From positions 372,001-436,000 of the forward strand of contig NZ_CALGPY010000005.1 of NCBI RefSeq assembly GCF_937959485.1: a stretch of 64,000 bases of DNA, written 5' to 3'. The position numbers and the translations under genes are program-made. The notes under the pieces are model-generated. The model did no database searches, was not told where the DNA came from, and saw nothing but the letters and a program-made list of their open reading frames with translations. Origin of the DNA: an uncultured Campylobacter sp. (GTDB lineage Bacteria; Campylobacterota; Campylobacteria; Campylobacterales; Campylobacteraceae). Below are positions 24,735 through 33,990 of this stretch, piece by piece; position 1 is the first letter of the stretch; each line of letters starts with the position of its first letter.

Positions 24735-25922
24735 TTAATTAGAATTTTTGTAGATCAAATACCCGCCATCTTTGCGTCTGATGCTGAGATTGCCCTCATG
24801 CGAGCGCACGCCGATGCGGTAGTAGCCGTCCTCTTTAGTGACATTAATGTCGCTAAAGCCGCCGATATTTACAGCAAAGCTCGCGCCGCTAAGCGGGATC
24901 TCTTGGCGCCAAAACTCCGCCTCAAGCGTGCCCGAAGCATTTGCGTCGGAGCTTTTGAAATCGTCTGCGGTGATGAGCTGCACGCTGTCTTTGCGGATGA
25001 CAAATTTTAATCCGTCGTCAAATTTAAGCGTTTCTAACGGCAGCTCTAGGCGCGGCGCGAAGCTAGGTGTGATGCCACTTTGCGAGACCTGCTTTTGTAA
25101 ATTTGGATCAGTCGAAGTAACCGAAACGTCCAGTGCCCTATGTAGCGCGGGTTTGGCGCTCGCGCTTAGCACGAAATCATCGTGCCAATCAATTGAGCGA
25201 TTGATATCAACGATCTTTTCGTGCAGGACCCCGTCGTCGTCCCTATATCGCACGATCAGGCTTTCGATCGTAAGAGCGTCGGAGGGAAGCGCAAAGGTTT
25301 GCTGCGTAAAATTTTTAGGCGCGGGCGTATTTTGTGGCGTGGCGGCGGAGCTTTGCGCCGGATTGGAATTTTGCGGAGCAGATTGCGCGTTTTGTTGCAT
25401 AGTGGAGTTTTGCACCGTAGAATTTTGAGCTGTAGAATTCTGTGCCGCCTTGAAATTTTGCATTATCGTAGAATTTGGCTCGCTTACTTCCGGCACGATC
25501 GGTAACTCATCAGGAGGCGGAAGCATCGCAGCCGAAGGCTGCGCAGAAGAGTTCAGCTCCGTTTTTATAACCTGCGAAGGAGCGCCAATGCCAGCTTGGG
25601 GCGCAGGAGCTTTTTTTTCGGTCTGCGAGAGCTGTACGCTCACGGCTTTTTTGGTGACGCTTGCTTTGACGCTAAAATTTGCTTCTGCGGCGCTTTTTTG
25701 CATTGCTGCGGTAGGGCTTTTAGATGTTTCAGGTTTCATTACAGCTTGCTTAGCGTTTGGGCTTTGTGCACCTTTTTTTGGCTCTTTAATCGCCAAATCG
25801 GTAGAATTTTGCTCTTTTGCCGCGGTGATGTTTGGTTTCGTAGCGTTGGAATTTGCGCTATTTAAATTCTCTGCGTTTAAAAAAGCGCAAAGACCTAAAA
25901 TTAGCAAAAAAATTTTTCTCAT
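24735..25922 (-). CDS. AMIN-domain periplasmic protein (CgpA-like)
   Basis: Signal peptide (residues 1-17), then about 200 residues of Asn/Ser/Thr/Gln/Ala low complexity (QNSTAQNSTVQNST and similar), then a C-terminal AMIN-type beta domain (about residues 215-395), used in other proteins to bind peptidoglycan or septal targets. Position after recA-eno-ftsB-like matches C. jejuni Cj1670c, glycoprotein CgpA. Three full bacterial N-glycosylation sequons D/E-x-N-x-S/T are present (EQNST near residue 39, EANFS, ELNSS). Its ATG overlaps the FtsB-like stop. Confidence 0.82.
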   Translation of the reverse strand: MRKIFLLILGLCAFLNAENLNSANSNATKPNITAAKEQNSTDLAIKEPKKGAQSPNAKQAVMKPETSKSPTAAMQKSAAEANFSVKASVTKKAVSVQLSQTEKKAPAPQAGIGAPSQVIKTELNSSAQPSAAMLPPPDELPIVPEVSEPNSTIMQNFKAAQNSTAQNSTVQNSTMQQNAQSAPQNSNPAQSSAATPQNTPAPKNFTQQTFALPSDALTIESLIVRYRDDDGVLHEKIVDINRSIDWHDDFVLSASAKPALHRALDVSVTSTDPNLQKQVSQSGITPSFAPRLELPLETLKFDDGLKFVIRKDSVQLITADDFKSSDANASGTLEAEFWRQEIPLSGASFAVNIGGFSDINVTKEDGYYRIGVRSHEGNLSIRRKDGGYLIYKNSN

Positions 25923-26746
25923 TTTTTAAGGTCCGGATCGAGCGAGCGACGCTCTAAATAAAGCTTTTGCAGTTCGGCGTTTTCTTCTTTTAGCCGCTCG
26001 ACGTCGGTGAATAAAAACGCCTTCTCCTTTTGCAGCTGGCGCAGCACTTCAAACGATCGTTTGCCAAACAGCACGTCACCCACGAAGATGCCCGCAAAAA
26101 CAACGCAGACGATCAGCGCAAGAGCTGCAAAAATCTGCTTAAGAGGTGAAAACGGATTGATAAAATTCAGCCGTTCTTTTAAATTTTTACGCTTTTTTAA
26201 AGCTTTTTTAGCGGCAGGATCTGCGTTTTGCGGCATAAAAGAAAATCCTTGCGCGGCAGGATTTATGTCTTGTGCCGCAAAGCCCGTGCCATTAAAGCCG
26301 TAGTCTGCACTTTGAGCCGCAAAACCCGCGTCGTTTGGGAAGCAGTTTTCTTTCGCGTATAATTCTGCACTCTTTAAATCGCCGCCCCCAATAAATTCCG
26401 CGCTGTAAAAGCCCGCGTCCGCTTGCGCGCTGCCTTCGTAGTTTCCGCTTGCAGCGGAGCTTTTGCTGCTTAAATTAGAGTTGCCACTTGTGGCTTCAGA
26501 GGCAGAGCCTGTTTCGTCTATACCGCGCGAAGCTCCGTTGCGATTTTTCCGGAAGCCAGCCCCTACTGCGCTAAAGCCTCCGCCAAAATTTTCATCGCTA
26601 TAAAATTCATCATCGTCAAAAAAATCGTCCTCGTCAAAGTCTGCGTCTGAATATCTGCCTTGCGTGTCCGTATAATCCGCTCCGTCCGCATAGGTGCACT
26701 GCGCGCTACCTTTTAAGCCCCGCTTGGACTTTTTTTTAAAAAACAT
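25919..26746 (-). CDS. FtsB/DivIC-like septum protein with long N-terminal extension
   Basis: The C-terminal 75 residues hold one transmembrane helix (IFAALALIVCVVFAGIFVGD) and a coiled coil (LRQLQKEKAFLFTDVERLKE), as in FtsB of the divisome. About 185 residues precede it, acidic (DFDEDDFFDDDEFYSDE) and then Asn/Ser/Ala/Gly-rich; this would be cytoplasmic and is not part of a normal FtsB (about 100 residues). The gene follows eno by one base and overlaps the AMIN gene by 4 bp. C. jejuni has the same order (Cj1673c-Cj1670c). Confidence 0.8.
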   Translation of the reverse strand: MFFKKKSKRGLKGSAQCTYADGADYTDTQGRYSDADFDEDDFFDDDEFYSDENFGGGFSAVGAGFRKNRNGASRGIDETGSASEATSGNSNLSSKSSAASGNYEGSAQADAGFYSAEFIGGGDLKSAELYAKENCFPNDAGFAAQSADYGFNGTGFAAQDINPAAQGFSFMPQNADPAAKKALKKRKNLKERLNFINPFSPLKQIFAALALIVCVVFAGIFVGDVLFGKRSFEVLRQLQKEKAFLFTDVERLKEENAELQKLYLERRSLDPDLKK

Positions 26747-26747
26747 T

Positions 26748-28001
26748 TTAAATTCGGCTTCCTAAAAACTCATCTGTCTCGCGCTCGATCTCAAGCAGGC
26801 GGTTGTATTTGGCGTTGCGTTCGCTTCTTGAGGTCGCGCCAGTTTTGATTTGACCCGTATTCATCGCGACGGCGAAGTCCGCGATAAAGCTATCCTCGCT
26901 CTCGCCGCTTCTGTGGCTCATCACGCAGCGGTAGCCTTTGCGCTGCGCTAGGCGGATCGTCTGCATAGTTTGGCTTACGGTGCCGATTTGATTTGGCTTG
27001 ATCAAAATCGCGTTGCCTACGCCTTTGGCTATACCTTCGCGTAAAATTTTCTCGTTCGTTACAAATAGATCGTCGCCCACAAGCTGCACTTTAGAGCCAA
27101 GCTTGCTAGTTAGCTTCGCCCAGCCCGCCCAGTCGTCCTCGCTTAGGCCGTCTTCGATTGAAAATATCGGATACCTCTCGCAAAGACGTGCGTATCTCTC
27201 TATCAGCTCTTCGCTGCTAAATTCCTTGCCTTCAAGCTTATATTTGCCGTTTTCGTACAGCTCGCTAGCTGCGACGTCAAGGGCTAGCTTAATCTGCTCT
27301 CCTGCCTTGTAGCCCGCTTTTTCGATAGCTTGCATGATTAGTTTGATCGGCTCTTCGTTATCGTTTAAATTCGGCGCAAATCCGCCCTCGTCGCCCACTG
27401 CCGTGCTATGGCCTGCCGCGTTTAGAAGACCTTTTAGCGTGTGGTAAATTTCGCTCGCCGCTCGCAGCGCGCCGCTAAATTTATCAAATCCAAACGGCAT
27501 AATCATAAATTCTTGAAAATCCACGCTGTTGTTCGCATGCGCGCCGCCGTTGATGATATTAAACATCGGCACCGGAAGCACGGTAGCGTTTGCGCCGCCC
27601 AGGTAGCGGTACAAAGGCACGTCAAGGCTCTTTGCCGCCGCACGTGCTACCGCCATAGATACGCCAAGCACGGCGTTTGCGCCTAAATTTGAGTAGTTAT
27701 CGGTGCCGTCGAGCTCGCGCATCTCATCATCAAGTGCCTTTTGATCGAATGCATCCAGCCCGATCACGGCCTCTGCGATCTGCGAATTTACGTTTTCAAC
27801 AGCCTTTAGCACGCCCTTGCCGCAGTATCTCTCGTCTTTGTCGCGGAGCTCCAGTGCCTCGCGTTTGCCCGTGCTTGCGCCGCTTGGGACTATCGCGCTT
27901 GCTACCGTGCCGTCGCTTAGAGCGACCGTAGCTTTCACGGTCGGGTTGCCGCGGCTATCGAGCACTTCTATCGCATAAACATCTTCGATATAAATCATCA
28001 T
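26748..28001 (-). CDS. eno: Enolase
   Basis: Converts 2-phosphoglycerate to phosphoenolpyruvate. Motifs: ALDVAASELY (metal Asp), SIEDGLSEDDW (metal Glu), LVGDDLFVTN (metal Asp), ILIKPNQIGT (catalytic Lys), and MSHRSGESED near the end. Length 417 residues is normal. The ATGATG start overlaps the recA stop by 4 bp, so the two are translated as one unit. Confidence 0.98.
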   Translation of the reverse strand: MMIYIEDVYAIEVLDSRGNPTVKATVALSDGTVASAIVPSGASTGKREALELRDKDERYCGKGVLKAVENVNSQIAEAVIGLDAFDQKALDDEMRELDGTDNYSNLGANAVLGVSMAVARAAAKSLDVPLYRYLGGANATVLPVPMFNIINGGAHANNSVDFQEFMIMPFGFDKFSGALRAASEIYHTLKGLLNAAGHSTAVGDEGGFAPNLNDNEEPIKLIMQAIEKAGYKAGEQIKLALDVAASELYENGKYKLEGKEFSSEELIERYARLCERYPIFSIEDGLSEDDWAGWAKLTSKLGSKVQLVGDDLFVTNEKILREGIAKGVGNAILIKPNQIGTVSQTMQTIRLAQRKGYRCVMSHRSGESEDSFIADFAVAMNTGQIKTGATSRSERNAKYNRLLEIERETDEFLGSRI

Positions 28002-29041
28002 TCATCTCCACTTTGTAAATTTTCTTCATCGTCCGCGTCTGCGCTGAAATTTACGCTGCCCATCTGCTCGCGGATCTTTGCAGTGATCTCTTCGGCGACA
28101 GCAGGGTTATTCTCTAGATAAATTTTAGCGTTTTCGCGCCCTTGACCTAGCTTCGTATCGCCGTAGCTGAACCATGCGCCGCTTTTATCGACGATATCGA
28201 GCTTGACGCCGTAATCGATCAGCTCGCCTACTTTGCTGATGCCCTTGCCGAACATTATGTCAAATTCCGCGATCTTAAACGGAGGCGCCACCTTGTTTTT
28301 CACGACCTTGACCTTGGCGCGGTTGCCAATGCTCTCTTCGTTTTGTTTCAAAGTGGCGATCTTGCGTATATCGATGCGCACCGAAGCGTAAAATTTAAGC
28401 GCATTGCCGCCGGTCGTCGTCTCTGGCGTGCCGTAGCCCATCGCGCCGATCTTCATACGGATTTGATTGATAAAGATCACCGTCGTATTCATCTTATGCA
28501 CGACGCCGGCGAGTTTGCGTAGCGCTTGGCTCATAAGTCGTGCCTGGAGTCCCACGTGCTGATCGCCCATATCGCCCTCGATCTCGTTTTTCGGCGTGAG
28601 CGCAGCGACGCTATCTACGACGATAAGATCGATCGCGCCGCTTTTTGCCAGGGTTTCTACGATATCAAGTGCCTGCTCGCCGAAGTCGGGCTGAGAGACG
28701 TAGAGATTGTCGGTATCGACGCCTAAATTTGAAGCGTATTTGACGTCCAGCGCGTGTTCGGCGTCCACGAATGCGCAAATTCCGCCCGCCTTTTGGCACT
28801 CGGCGATGATGTGAAGCGTAAGCGTCGTCTTTCCCGAGCTCTCCGGTCCGTAAATCTCGATAATACGTCCTTTCGGCACGCCGCCGATGCCAAGCGCGAT
28901 GTCAAGCCCCACAGAGCCCGTAGAGATGGCATCTATCGGCTCGACCTGCTTATCGCCCAGCCGCACCAGCGTGCCCTTGCCGAAAGCTTTGTCGATCGAT
29001 TTTAGCGCCGCATCCAGCGTCTTTTTCTTTCCCTCGTCCAT
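27998..29041 (-). CDS. recA: Recombinase RecA
   Basis: ATP-dependent strand exchange in recombination and natural transformation. Walker A GPESSGKTTLT, Walker B LIVVDSVAAL, loop 1 EGDMGDQHVG and loop 2 region MGYGTPETTTGGNALKFYAS are intact. The start at 29041 (MDEGKKKTLDAAL) has TAAGGAAAAAC upstream; the ATG eight codons earlier has none. Length 347 residues. First gene of recA-eno-ftsB-like-AMIN. Confidence 0.98.
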   Translation of the reverse strand: MDEGKKKTLDAALKSIDKAFGKGTLVRLGDKQVEPIDAISTGSVGLDIALGIGGVPKGRIIEIYGPESSGKTTLTLHIIAECQKAGGICAFVDAEHALDVKYASNLGVDTDNLYVSQPDFGEQALDIVETLAKSGAIDLIVVDSVAALTPKNEIEGDMGDQHVGLQARLMSQALRKLAGVVHKMNTTVIFINQIRMKIGAMGYGTPETTTGGNALKFYASVRIDIRKIATLKQNEESIGNRAKVKVVKNKVAPPFKIAEFDIMFGKGISKVGELIDYGVKLDIVDKSGAWFSYGDTKLGQGRENAKIYLENNPAVAEEITAKIREQMGSVNFSADADDEENLQSGDE

Positions 29042-29275
29042 GTTTTTCCTTAAAAATAAATTCACCTAATTTTACCAAATTTGAAATGAATTTTTGATTA
29101 TTCGCTCAAATTCGGCGCGGCATAGGAATTTGAAATTTTTAAGGAGCGCAAAAGCTCTGTGCGGCAAGCCTTAAAGCTTTAAATTTAGCCTTTTAAACGG
29201 GCCCTGTTTTTTACGTTTTTCTTTAGAAATTCCGCACTTTTATGAGGGCTGTAGCAAAATTTCACTATAATTTCG

Positions 29276-29281
29276 CAACAT
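29276..29281 (+). promoter_or_regulatory. -10 element for mqnD
   Basis: TATAAT in the context TTTCACTATAATTTCG, about 50 bp before the mqnD start codon. Confidence 0.5.
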
Positions 29282-29332
29282 TTTGGAATTAGGCCGCGCG
29301 CGAAATTTAAAGCGGAGCAAAAAGGATTAAAT

Positions 29333-30229
29333 TTGAAGATTTTTAAGCATATAAACGTCGCTCACTCGCCCGACGCCGACGATATTTTTATGTATAAGGC
29401 GATTGATTTCGGTTGGGTTAGTTCAAAAAATCTAAAATTTAGCGCCACGGCGCTTGATATCCAGACGCTAAACGACGAGGCGCTAAAGGGCACTTACGAA
29501 GCCGCGGCGATTAGCTTTGCGCTATATCCGCTAATCTGCGACGAATACGCGCTTTTGCGCACGGCGGTGAGCTTCGGCGAAGGCTACGGGCCAAAGCTAG
29601 TTAAGAAAAAGGGTGCGGTTTTAAAGCGAAATTTCAAGGTCGCGCTAAGTGGCAAACACACGACCAATGCCCTGCTTTTTCGCATGGCATACCCGCAGGC
29701 GCGAATAGTTTATAAAAATTTCCTAGAGATCGAGGGCGCGGTTTTAAGCGGCGAGGTGGACGCGGGCGTGCTGATACATGAAAGCATTCTTGACTTTTCG
29801 GACGAGCTTTGCGTGGAGCGCGAGATCTGGGATATCTGGAGCGAGCTAGCGGGCGAAAATCTGCCGCTGCCGCTAGGAGGCATGGCGGTTCGCCGCAGCC
29901 TGCCGATAACCGACGCCATCGAGTGCGAGCGCGTGCTAACCGAAGGCGTGCGCATCGCCACCGCGCATAAGCCCTTTTTGTCACACATGCTGATGGAGCG
30001 AAATCTCATCCGCGTGGACGACGCAAAGCTCGAAAAATATCTGAGCCTTTATGCCAACGAGACCTCGATCGAGCTTTCGGGGGCACAGATAAGGGCAGTG
30101 GATAGGCTGTTTGAGCTTGGCTACGAGCGCGGATTTTACCCTGCGCCGCTTAGTGCGCAGGAGAATTTTATCCCGCGCGAATATAACGAGGTCCGTTTTG
30201 CGGACTGCGGCGGGCAAAACCCGATGTAA
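29333..30229 (+). CDS. mqnD: 1,4-dihydroxy-6-naphthoate synthase (futalosine menaquinone pathway)
   Basis: MqnD converts cyclic dehypoxanthinyl futalosine to 1,4-dihydroxy-6-naphthoate. Family features: HSPDADDIFMYKAI at the N-terminus, DIQTLNDEALKGTYEAAAIS, a phosphate-handling segment VALSGKHTTNALLF, and the HESILDF region. Length 298 residues is normal. The start is TTG with AAAAGGA upstream. Campylobacters make menaquinone by this route, so the gene supports the taxonomic placement. Other mqn genes are not in the window. Confidence 0.93.
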   Translation: MKIFKHINVAHSPDADDIFMYKAIDFGWVSSKNLKFSATALDIQTLNDEALKGTYEAAAISFALYPLICDEYALLRTAVSFGEGYGPKLVKKKGAVLKRNFKVALSGKHTTNALLFRMAYPQARIVYKNFLEIEGAVLSGEVDAGVLIHESILDFSDELCVEREIWDIWSELAGENLPLPLGGMAVRRSLPITDAIECERVLTEGVRIATAHKPFLSHMLMERNLIRVDDAKLEKYLSLYANETSIELSGAQIRAVDRLFELGYERGFYPAPLSAQENFIPREYNEVRFADCGGQNPM

Positions 30230-30617
30230 AGCTGGGCGAGGTTAAAATTTCGCGTAAATTTAACGTCAAACTTGCCGTGATTTTGCCGCCAAGTTCGTTA
30301 ATCGACCGCGCTGTAGCGCTATTTGTCGCCGCGTAATATGCCACCTCAAATTTACGGCTACGCGGCGATGAAATTTTACACGCGGTGCTACATTGCACGG
30401 CTGTATTTTGTGCCGCAGAGTGCGAGCTGCGCGTGTGACGTAGTGCGCCGCTGAAAACGTATCGCAATCGAGCTAAATTAATCGCAGCAGCAGCGCTAAA
30501 TTTTGAAATAGCGTTTGCGTCTCGCACCGCACCTCGCGGTGGTATCGCTAAATTTTAAAACGATACGGGGCGGGCGGCAAGCGCGAAATTTAGAAATGAA
30601 ATTTAAAAGGCAAAAAT
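30230..30617. other. Intergenic region without a gene
   Basis: About 390 bp between mqnD and murB, with AAATTT words. A 119-codon minus-strand frame here lacks a ribosome site and protein-like composition, and I do not call it. Confidence 0.5.
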
Positions 30618-31409
30618 TTGAAAACAAAGCAGATAGATTTTAGCAAATACACCTCCGTGCGCATCGGCGGGAGCTTTGCGGTGCAAATTTTAAAAGACGA
30701 GGCCGATTTTGCGGAGTTTGAGAGCATAGCGGGGGGCGCGATCATCGGCGGCGGCAATAATCTGCTTATCTCGCCCGCACCGCCGCACCTTGCGATGCTA
30801 AGCGAGGAGTTCGACCGCATAAGCCTAAGCGGAGACGTCCTTAGCATCGGGGCTGCTACAAAGTCGGGCAAAATTTACAACTTCGCCAAAAAGCAGGGTC
30901 TCGGCGGCTTTGAGTTTTTGCGTAACATCCCGGGCACGCTCGGCGGGTTAATCAAAATGAATGCGGGGCTTAGCGGCGCTAGCATCAGCGATAGCCTGCT
31001 TGCCGTGCGCCTAACGCGCGGCTGGGTGGAGCGCGAGCGGATAAGCTTCGGCTACCGAAGAAGCGGGATCGAGGAGCCGATTTTGGGCGCCGAGTTTAAA
31101 ATTTCGCGCGGCTTTGATGTCTCGCTCGCCACGGATTTTGCCGCCAAGCGTGCCAACCAGCCAAAGGGAGCTAGCTTTGGGAGCTGCTTTAAAAACCCGC
31201 CGAATGACGCCGCGGGCAGGCTGATCGAAGCGGCGGGATTAAAAGGCCACGCGATCGGCGGCGCGAAATTTAGCGAGCAGCACGCCAATTTCATCATAAA
31301 TTTCGGCGGCGCGAGCTTTGAGGATGTGATTGCGCTCATAAATTTAGCGCAAAGCCGCGTTTTTGAAGAATTCGGTATCGAACTGGAAACCGAGGTCGTG
31401 GTGCTATAA
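30618..31409 (+). CDS. murB: UDP-N-acetylenolpyruvoylglucosamine reductase
   Basis: FAD enzyme completing UDP-MurNAc synthesis. The FAD site IIGGGNNLLIS, LRNIPGTLGGLIKMNAG, and the catalytic Ser in SFGSCFKNP are present, with EAAGLKGHAIGGAKFSEQHANF near the C-terminus. Length 263 residues. Starts with TTG with AAAGGC upstream. In C. jejuni murB also lies near recA/eno. Confidence 0.95.
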   Translation: MKTKQIDFSKYTSVRIGGSFAVQILKDEADFAEFESIAGGAIIGGGNNLLISPAPPHLAMLSEEFDRISLSGDVLSIGAATKSGKIYNFAKKQGLGGFEFLRNIPGTLGGLIKMNAGLSGASISDSLLAVRLTRGWVERERISFGYRRSGIEEPILGAEFKISRGFDVSLATDFAAKRANQPKGASFGSCFKNPPNDAAGRLIEAAGLKGHAIGGAKFSEQHANFIINFGGASFEDVIALINLAQSRVFEEFGIELETEVVVL

Positions 31410-31723
31410 AAGAAAATTCGTATATTTTGCCCCCGACTAAACTTACTCGGTCATCCATTCCGTCTTTTTGCACTGGATTTTTTTATGCTTTGAAATTTTA
31501 AAATACCGACGAAATCGTCAAATTTAAAAGCGCTCGATACGGTGCGCCGGCGATACTAACCGCTGTTTCATCGCTTAAAATAGTCGCTACAAAAATGGCC
31601 CGCAAAAGCAATCAATTTTATCCCGTTTATCTCGCCATGAAAAACAGTTGTTGAATTTTGCGCACCAAACCGATGAGGCCGTCTAAATCGGCATTCCGTA
31701 ACCGTCTAAGCGGGCAAGCAAAT
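31410..31723. other. Intergenic region without a gene
   Basis: About 310 bp between convergent murB and the small membrane gene; no T-tract terminator, frame or RNA gene recognised. Confidence 0.5.
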
Positions 31724-32098
31724 TTAGCTCAGATAGTAACACGCAAAAGCCACAACGGCGACGATAAAAGTAAGCGCGGCCGTTAATTTATATAGCCGCA
31801 AAGTTCCCGCGCAGCGACTTTTCATATCGCGGATTTTAGGCGGCTTGCTAGTTAAATTTAGCTCCGCAAGCGCCGCGTCAAATTTGCCGCGATCAAGCCT
31901 CCTTTCCGCAAAATCTCTAAAAATCAACGTATCAAAATGCAGCCTAACGTGCAGATAAAATAGCCCCGCAAAAGCCGCAAAAAAGCCCGCAATCACGGCA
32001 AAACGCGTAAAAATCGTAAGGCAGACGGCAAGCTGAAGTAAATTTAACAAGAAAAACAGCCTATGCGTCGCCAAAAACCTAGCCGTAATCAGCGCCAA
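31724..32098 (-). CDS. Small membrane protein, 124 aa, uncertain start
   Basis: Three hydrophobic segments (residues about 12-30, 32-50 and 105-123) flank a basic middle part with LDRGKFDAALAELNL. The only start in frame is TTG at 32098, without a good ribosome site. A 29-codon frame at 32089-32178 with a strong GAGGAGATAAA site ends across this TTG. Either it is a leader coupled to this gene, or a frameshift has split one protein of about 150 residues. Family unrecognised. Confidence 0.5.
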   Translation of the reverse strand: MALITARFLATHRLFFLLNLLQLAVCLTIFTRFAVIAGFFAAFAGLFYLHVRLHFDTLIFRDFAERRLDRGKFDAALAELNLTSKPPKIRDMKSRCAGTLRLYKLTAALTFIVAVVAFACYYLS

Positions 32099-32178
32099 GA
32101 CTCTGTCGTCCGTCCTTTGGCGCGGTATTCGCGCTCCCCGCCTTGCGCCGCTTTTTCGTTTTGCTCCGCATTAGTCAT
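32089..32178 (-). CDS. 29-aa reading frame leading into the small membrane gene
   Basis: ATG 32178 with GAGGAGATAAA upstream opens MTNAEQNEKAAQGGEREYRA followed by KGRTTESWR and a TGA at 32089-32091, overlapping the TTG of the 124-aa gene. The hydrophilic start would be a sensible N-terminus for that membrane protein, so a frameshift near 32100 is possible. Confidence 0.35.
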   Translation of the reverse strand: MTNAEQNEKAAQGGEREYRAKGRTTESWR

Positions 32179-32365
32179 TTTATCTCCTCATTTTGGGCGT
32201 TTGGTTAAATTTTCGTTCGTTTTCGCCGATAAATTTACAATGTCGCTTGTTTCTAGCCTGCAAATTTTTTAAATTTGATCCCTCAAACCGGACTTGATCA
32301 AATTTAGCCTGCGCCTATTTCGCGCTTAAATTTGCCGCACTTGCTTTTGCGAATTTGGCCGGTCT

Positions 32366-33889
32366 TTACTCCGCTTTCGAATTTACGCGGGCTTCTGCGG
32401 CTAGCCGCGTTATCCTCTCGCGCAGCGAGCTAGCGACTGCGATCTTTTCGCGGCGAGATTTTAGTAAATTTAGCGCCTCGTCAAAACCCAGCCCCTCGTA
32501 AATCACCAGCCAAGCAAGCAGCACCGACGCGCTCCTGCCGTAGCCCAGCGCGCAGCACACCAGCACCTTTTTACCGTTTTGCTCGGCGGCTCGTTCGTTT
32601 GAGTCCGCGAGAGTTTGCTCCTCGTCTTTGTTTGCCGAGCCGCACGTTTGCAAATTTACCCGCGAGTCCGCTTGCTCATTAAATTTAAAATCTCGCCCGT
32701 GCGCGTAGCCGTTTACTTCTGCACTAAAATTTGATCCCAGCTCCGCCGCTTTTTGCGATAAATTTTCGCCGCCGCAAAGAGCCCTTTTTACGAGCCGCTC
32801 AAGCTCGTCCGCGCCGCGTTTTAGCTCGTCCGCACTCGGCGTTATCATATCTAGCATAGGCACGCTCGCGTAAATTTGCGCGCCGCCAGGCCGCTCAAAC
32901 TCGGCCGCGAGATCTAGCACCGCGTCAAATTTGCCCGCCTGCTTAACCGAGCCTAGATACAGCCCCGGCAAAATCTCGTCTGAAAGTCGGCGTCCGCGCA
33001 GCCAAAAAATCGCATTTAACCGCGCTACGCAAAGATAGGGAAAAAGTAAAGCTTTAGCAGCGGCGGCGTGACGGCCTTGCCCGTTTTTAGCAAAAACCCG
33101 CGCGCCCAAAAAGGTATAACCGCAAGCAACCAGCGCGAAACTAAGGCTCGCCCACGATAGCCACAGCATCCACGCGCCCCAAATTTTAGCCCCCAAAATC
33201 GCCGTAAAAAGCGTCATAAACGCAAGCCCTAGATATAGCGCCGCCCATTTGTAGCGAGCGGACTCCCTAGCCATGGCAAATCTAAGCGGCGCGCTCTCTA
33301 GCGGACGAATCAGTAGCACGAGGCAGCCTGCGGCCAGCCCCGTAGGAATGTCGATAAAATGATGCTGATACGTGGTCAGCACGCTAAGGCCGATGAGCGC
33401 AAACCACGCGACAAGCGCCGCCTTAAGCCAAACCGAGCGCGCCTTGCGAAGGTAAAATGCACCCACCACGACGCAAAGTATGATGTGCAGCGACGGAGCT
33501 TGATTAAACGGGAGGTCAAAGGCGGCGAGGCTTGAGAACAAAAAGCCGCTAAGGCCTGAAACTGCGGGCTTTTCCCACGACATTTGCAGAGGAAAAGCGA
33601 TAAAAAATAGCGTTGCGATCACCTGCGCGGCGAGTAGCTGCGTGACGTAACGCGCGAGCTCCCTGGCGTCACGGCAGAGGAAAAATCCAAGCGCGTAGAG
33701 TAAATTTAGCGACCAATACGGCACGATGCTCCACGCCCAAAACGGCAGCGCGCGCTCCCACGCGAAATAGATCTCGGGCACGTTTGCGCGAGCACTCGCG
33801 AGGGCGTTCGTGGCGCCGTAGCTAGCGTAAAATATCGCCGCAACGACGACTAGCGCGGCAAGCTGCGATAAAAACTGTTTTGTTTTCAC
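32366..33889 (-). CDS. YnbD-like PAP2 phosphatase fused to a dual-specificity phosphatase domain
   Basis: The N-terminal about 300 residues are membrane-embedded with a PAP2/AUR1-type active region (QAPSLHIILCVV and TYQHHFIDIPTGLAAG). The C-terminal domain has the cysteine-phosphatase loop CCALGYGRSAS, with Cys, Arg and Ser in place. A roughly 65-residue low-complexity insert (Asn/Ser/Ala/Glu) interrupts the C-terminal domain just before that loop. This fusion is that of E. coli YnbD. I favour GTG 33889 (AAAAGG upstream) over TTG 33916. It is the last gene of the Ynb-like cluster on minus. Confidence 0.82.
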   Translation of the reverse strand: MKTKQFLSQLAALVVVAAIFYASYGATNALASARANVPEIYFAWERALPFWAWSIVPYWSLNLLYALGFFLCRDARELARYVTQLLAAQVIATLFFIAFPLQMSWEKPAVSGLSGFLFSSLAAFDLPFNQAPSLHIILCVVVGAFYLRKARSVWLKAALVAWFALIGLSVLTTYQHHFIDIPTGLAAGCLVLLIRPLESAPLRFAMARESARYKWAALYLGLAFMTLFTAILGAKIWGAWMLWLSWASLSFALVACGYTFLGARVFAKNGQGRHAAAAKALLFPYLCVARLNAIFWLRGRRLSDEILPGLYLGSVKQAGKFDAVLDLAAEFERPGGAQIYASVPMLDMITPSADELKRGADELERLVKRALCGGENLSQKAAELGSNFSAEVNGYAHGRDFKFNEQADSRVNLQTCGSANKDEEQTLADSNERAAEQNGKKVLVCCALGYGRSASVLLAWLVIYEGLGFDEALNLLKSRREKIAVASSLRERITRLAAEARVNSKAE

Positions 33890-33990
33890 TTTTGCCTTTT
33901 TTGCTAATTCTATCAAATTTTAGCGGATTTGCGCCTTCATGACTTAATCGTCCGAGATCGCTCGCTTGACGTAAAAGGCGTAAAAGCGTA

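Noticed and set aside
30168..30527. 119-codon minus-strand frame between mqnD and murB
   Set aside because: Ser/Ala/Arg-rich without domain or start signals, overlapping the mqnD end.
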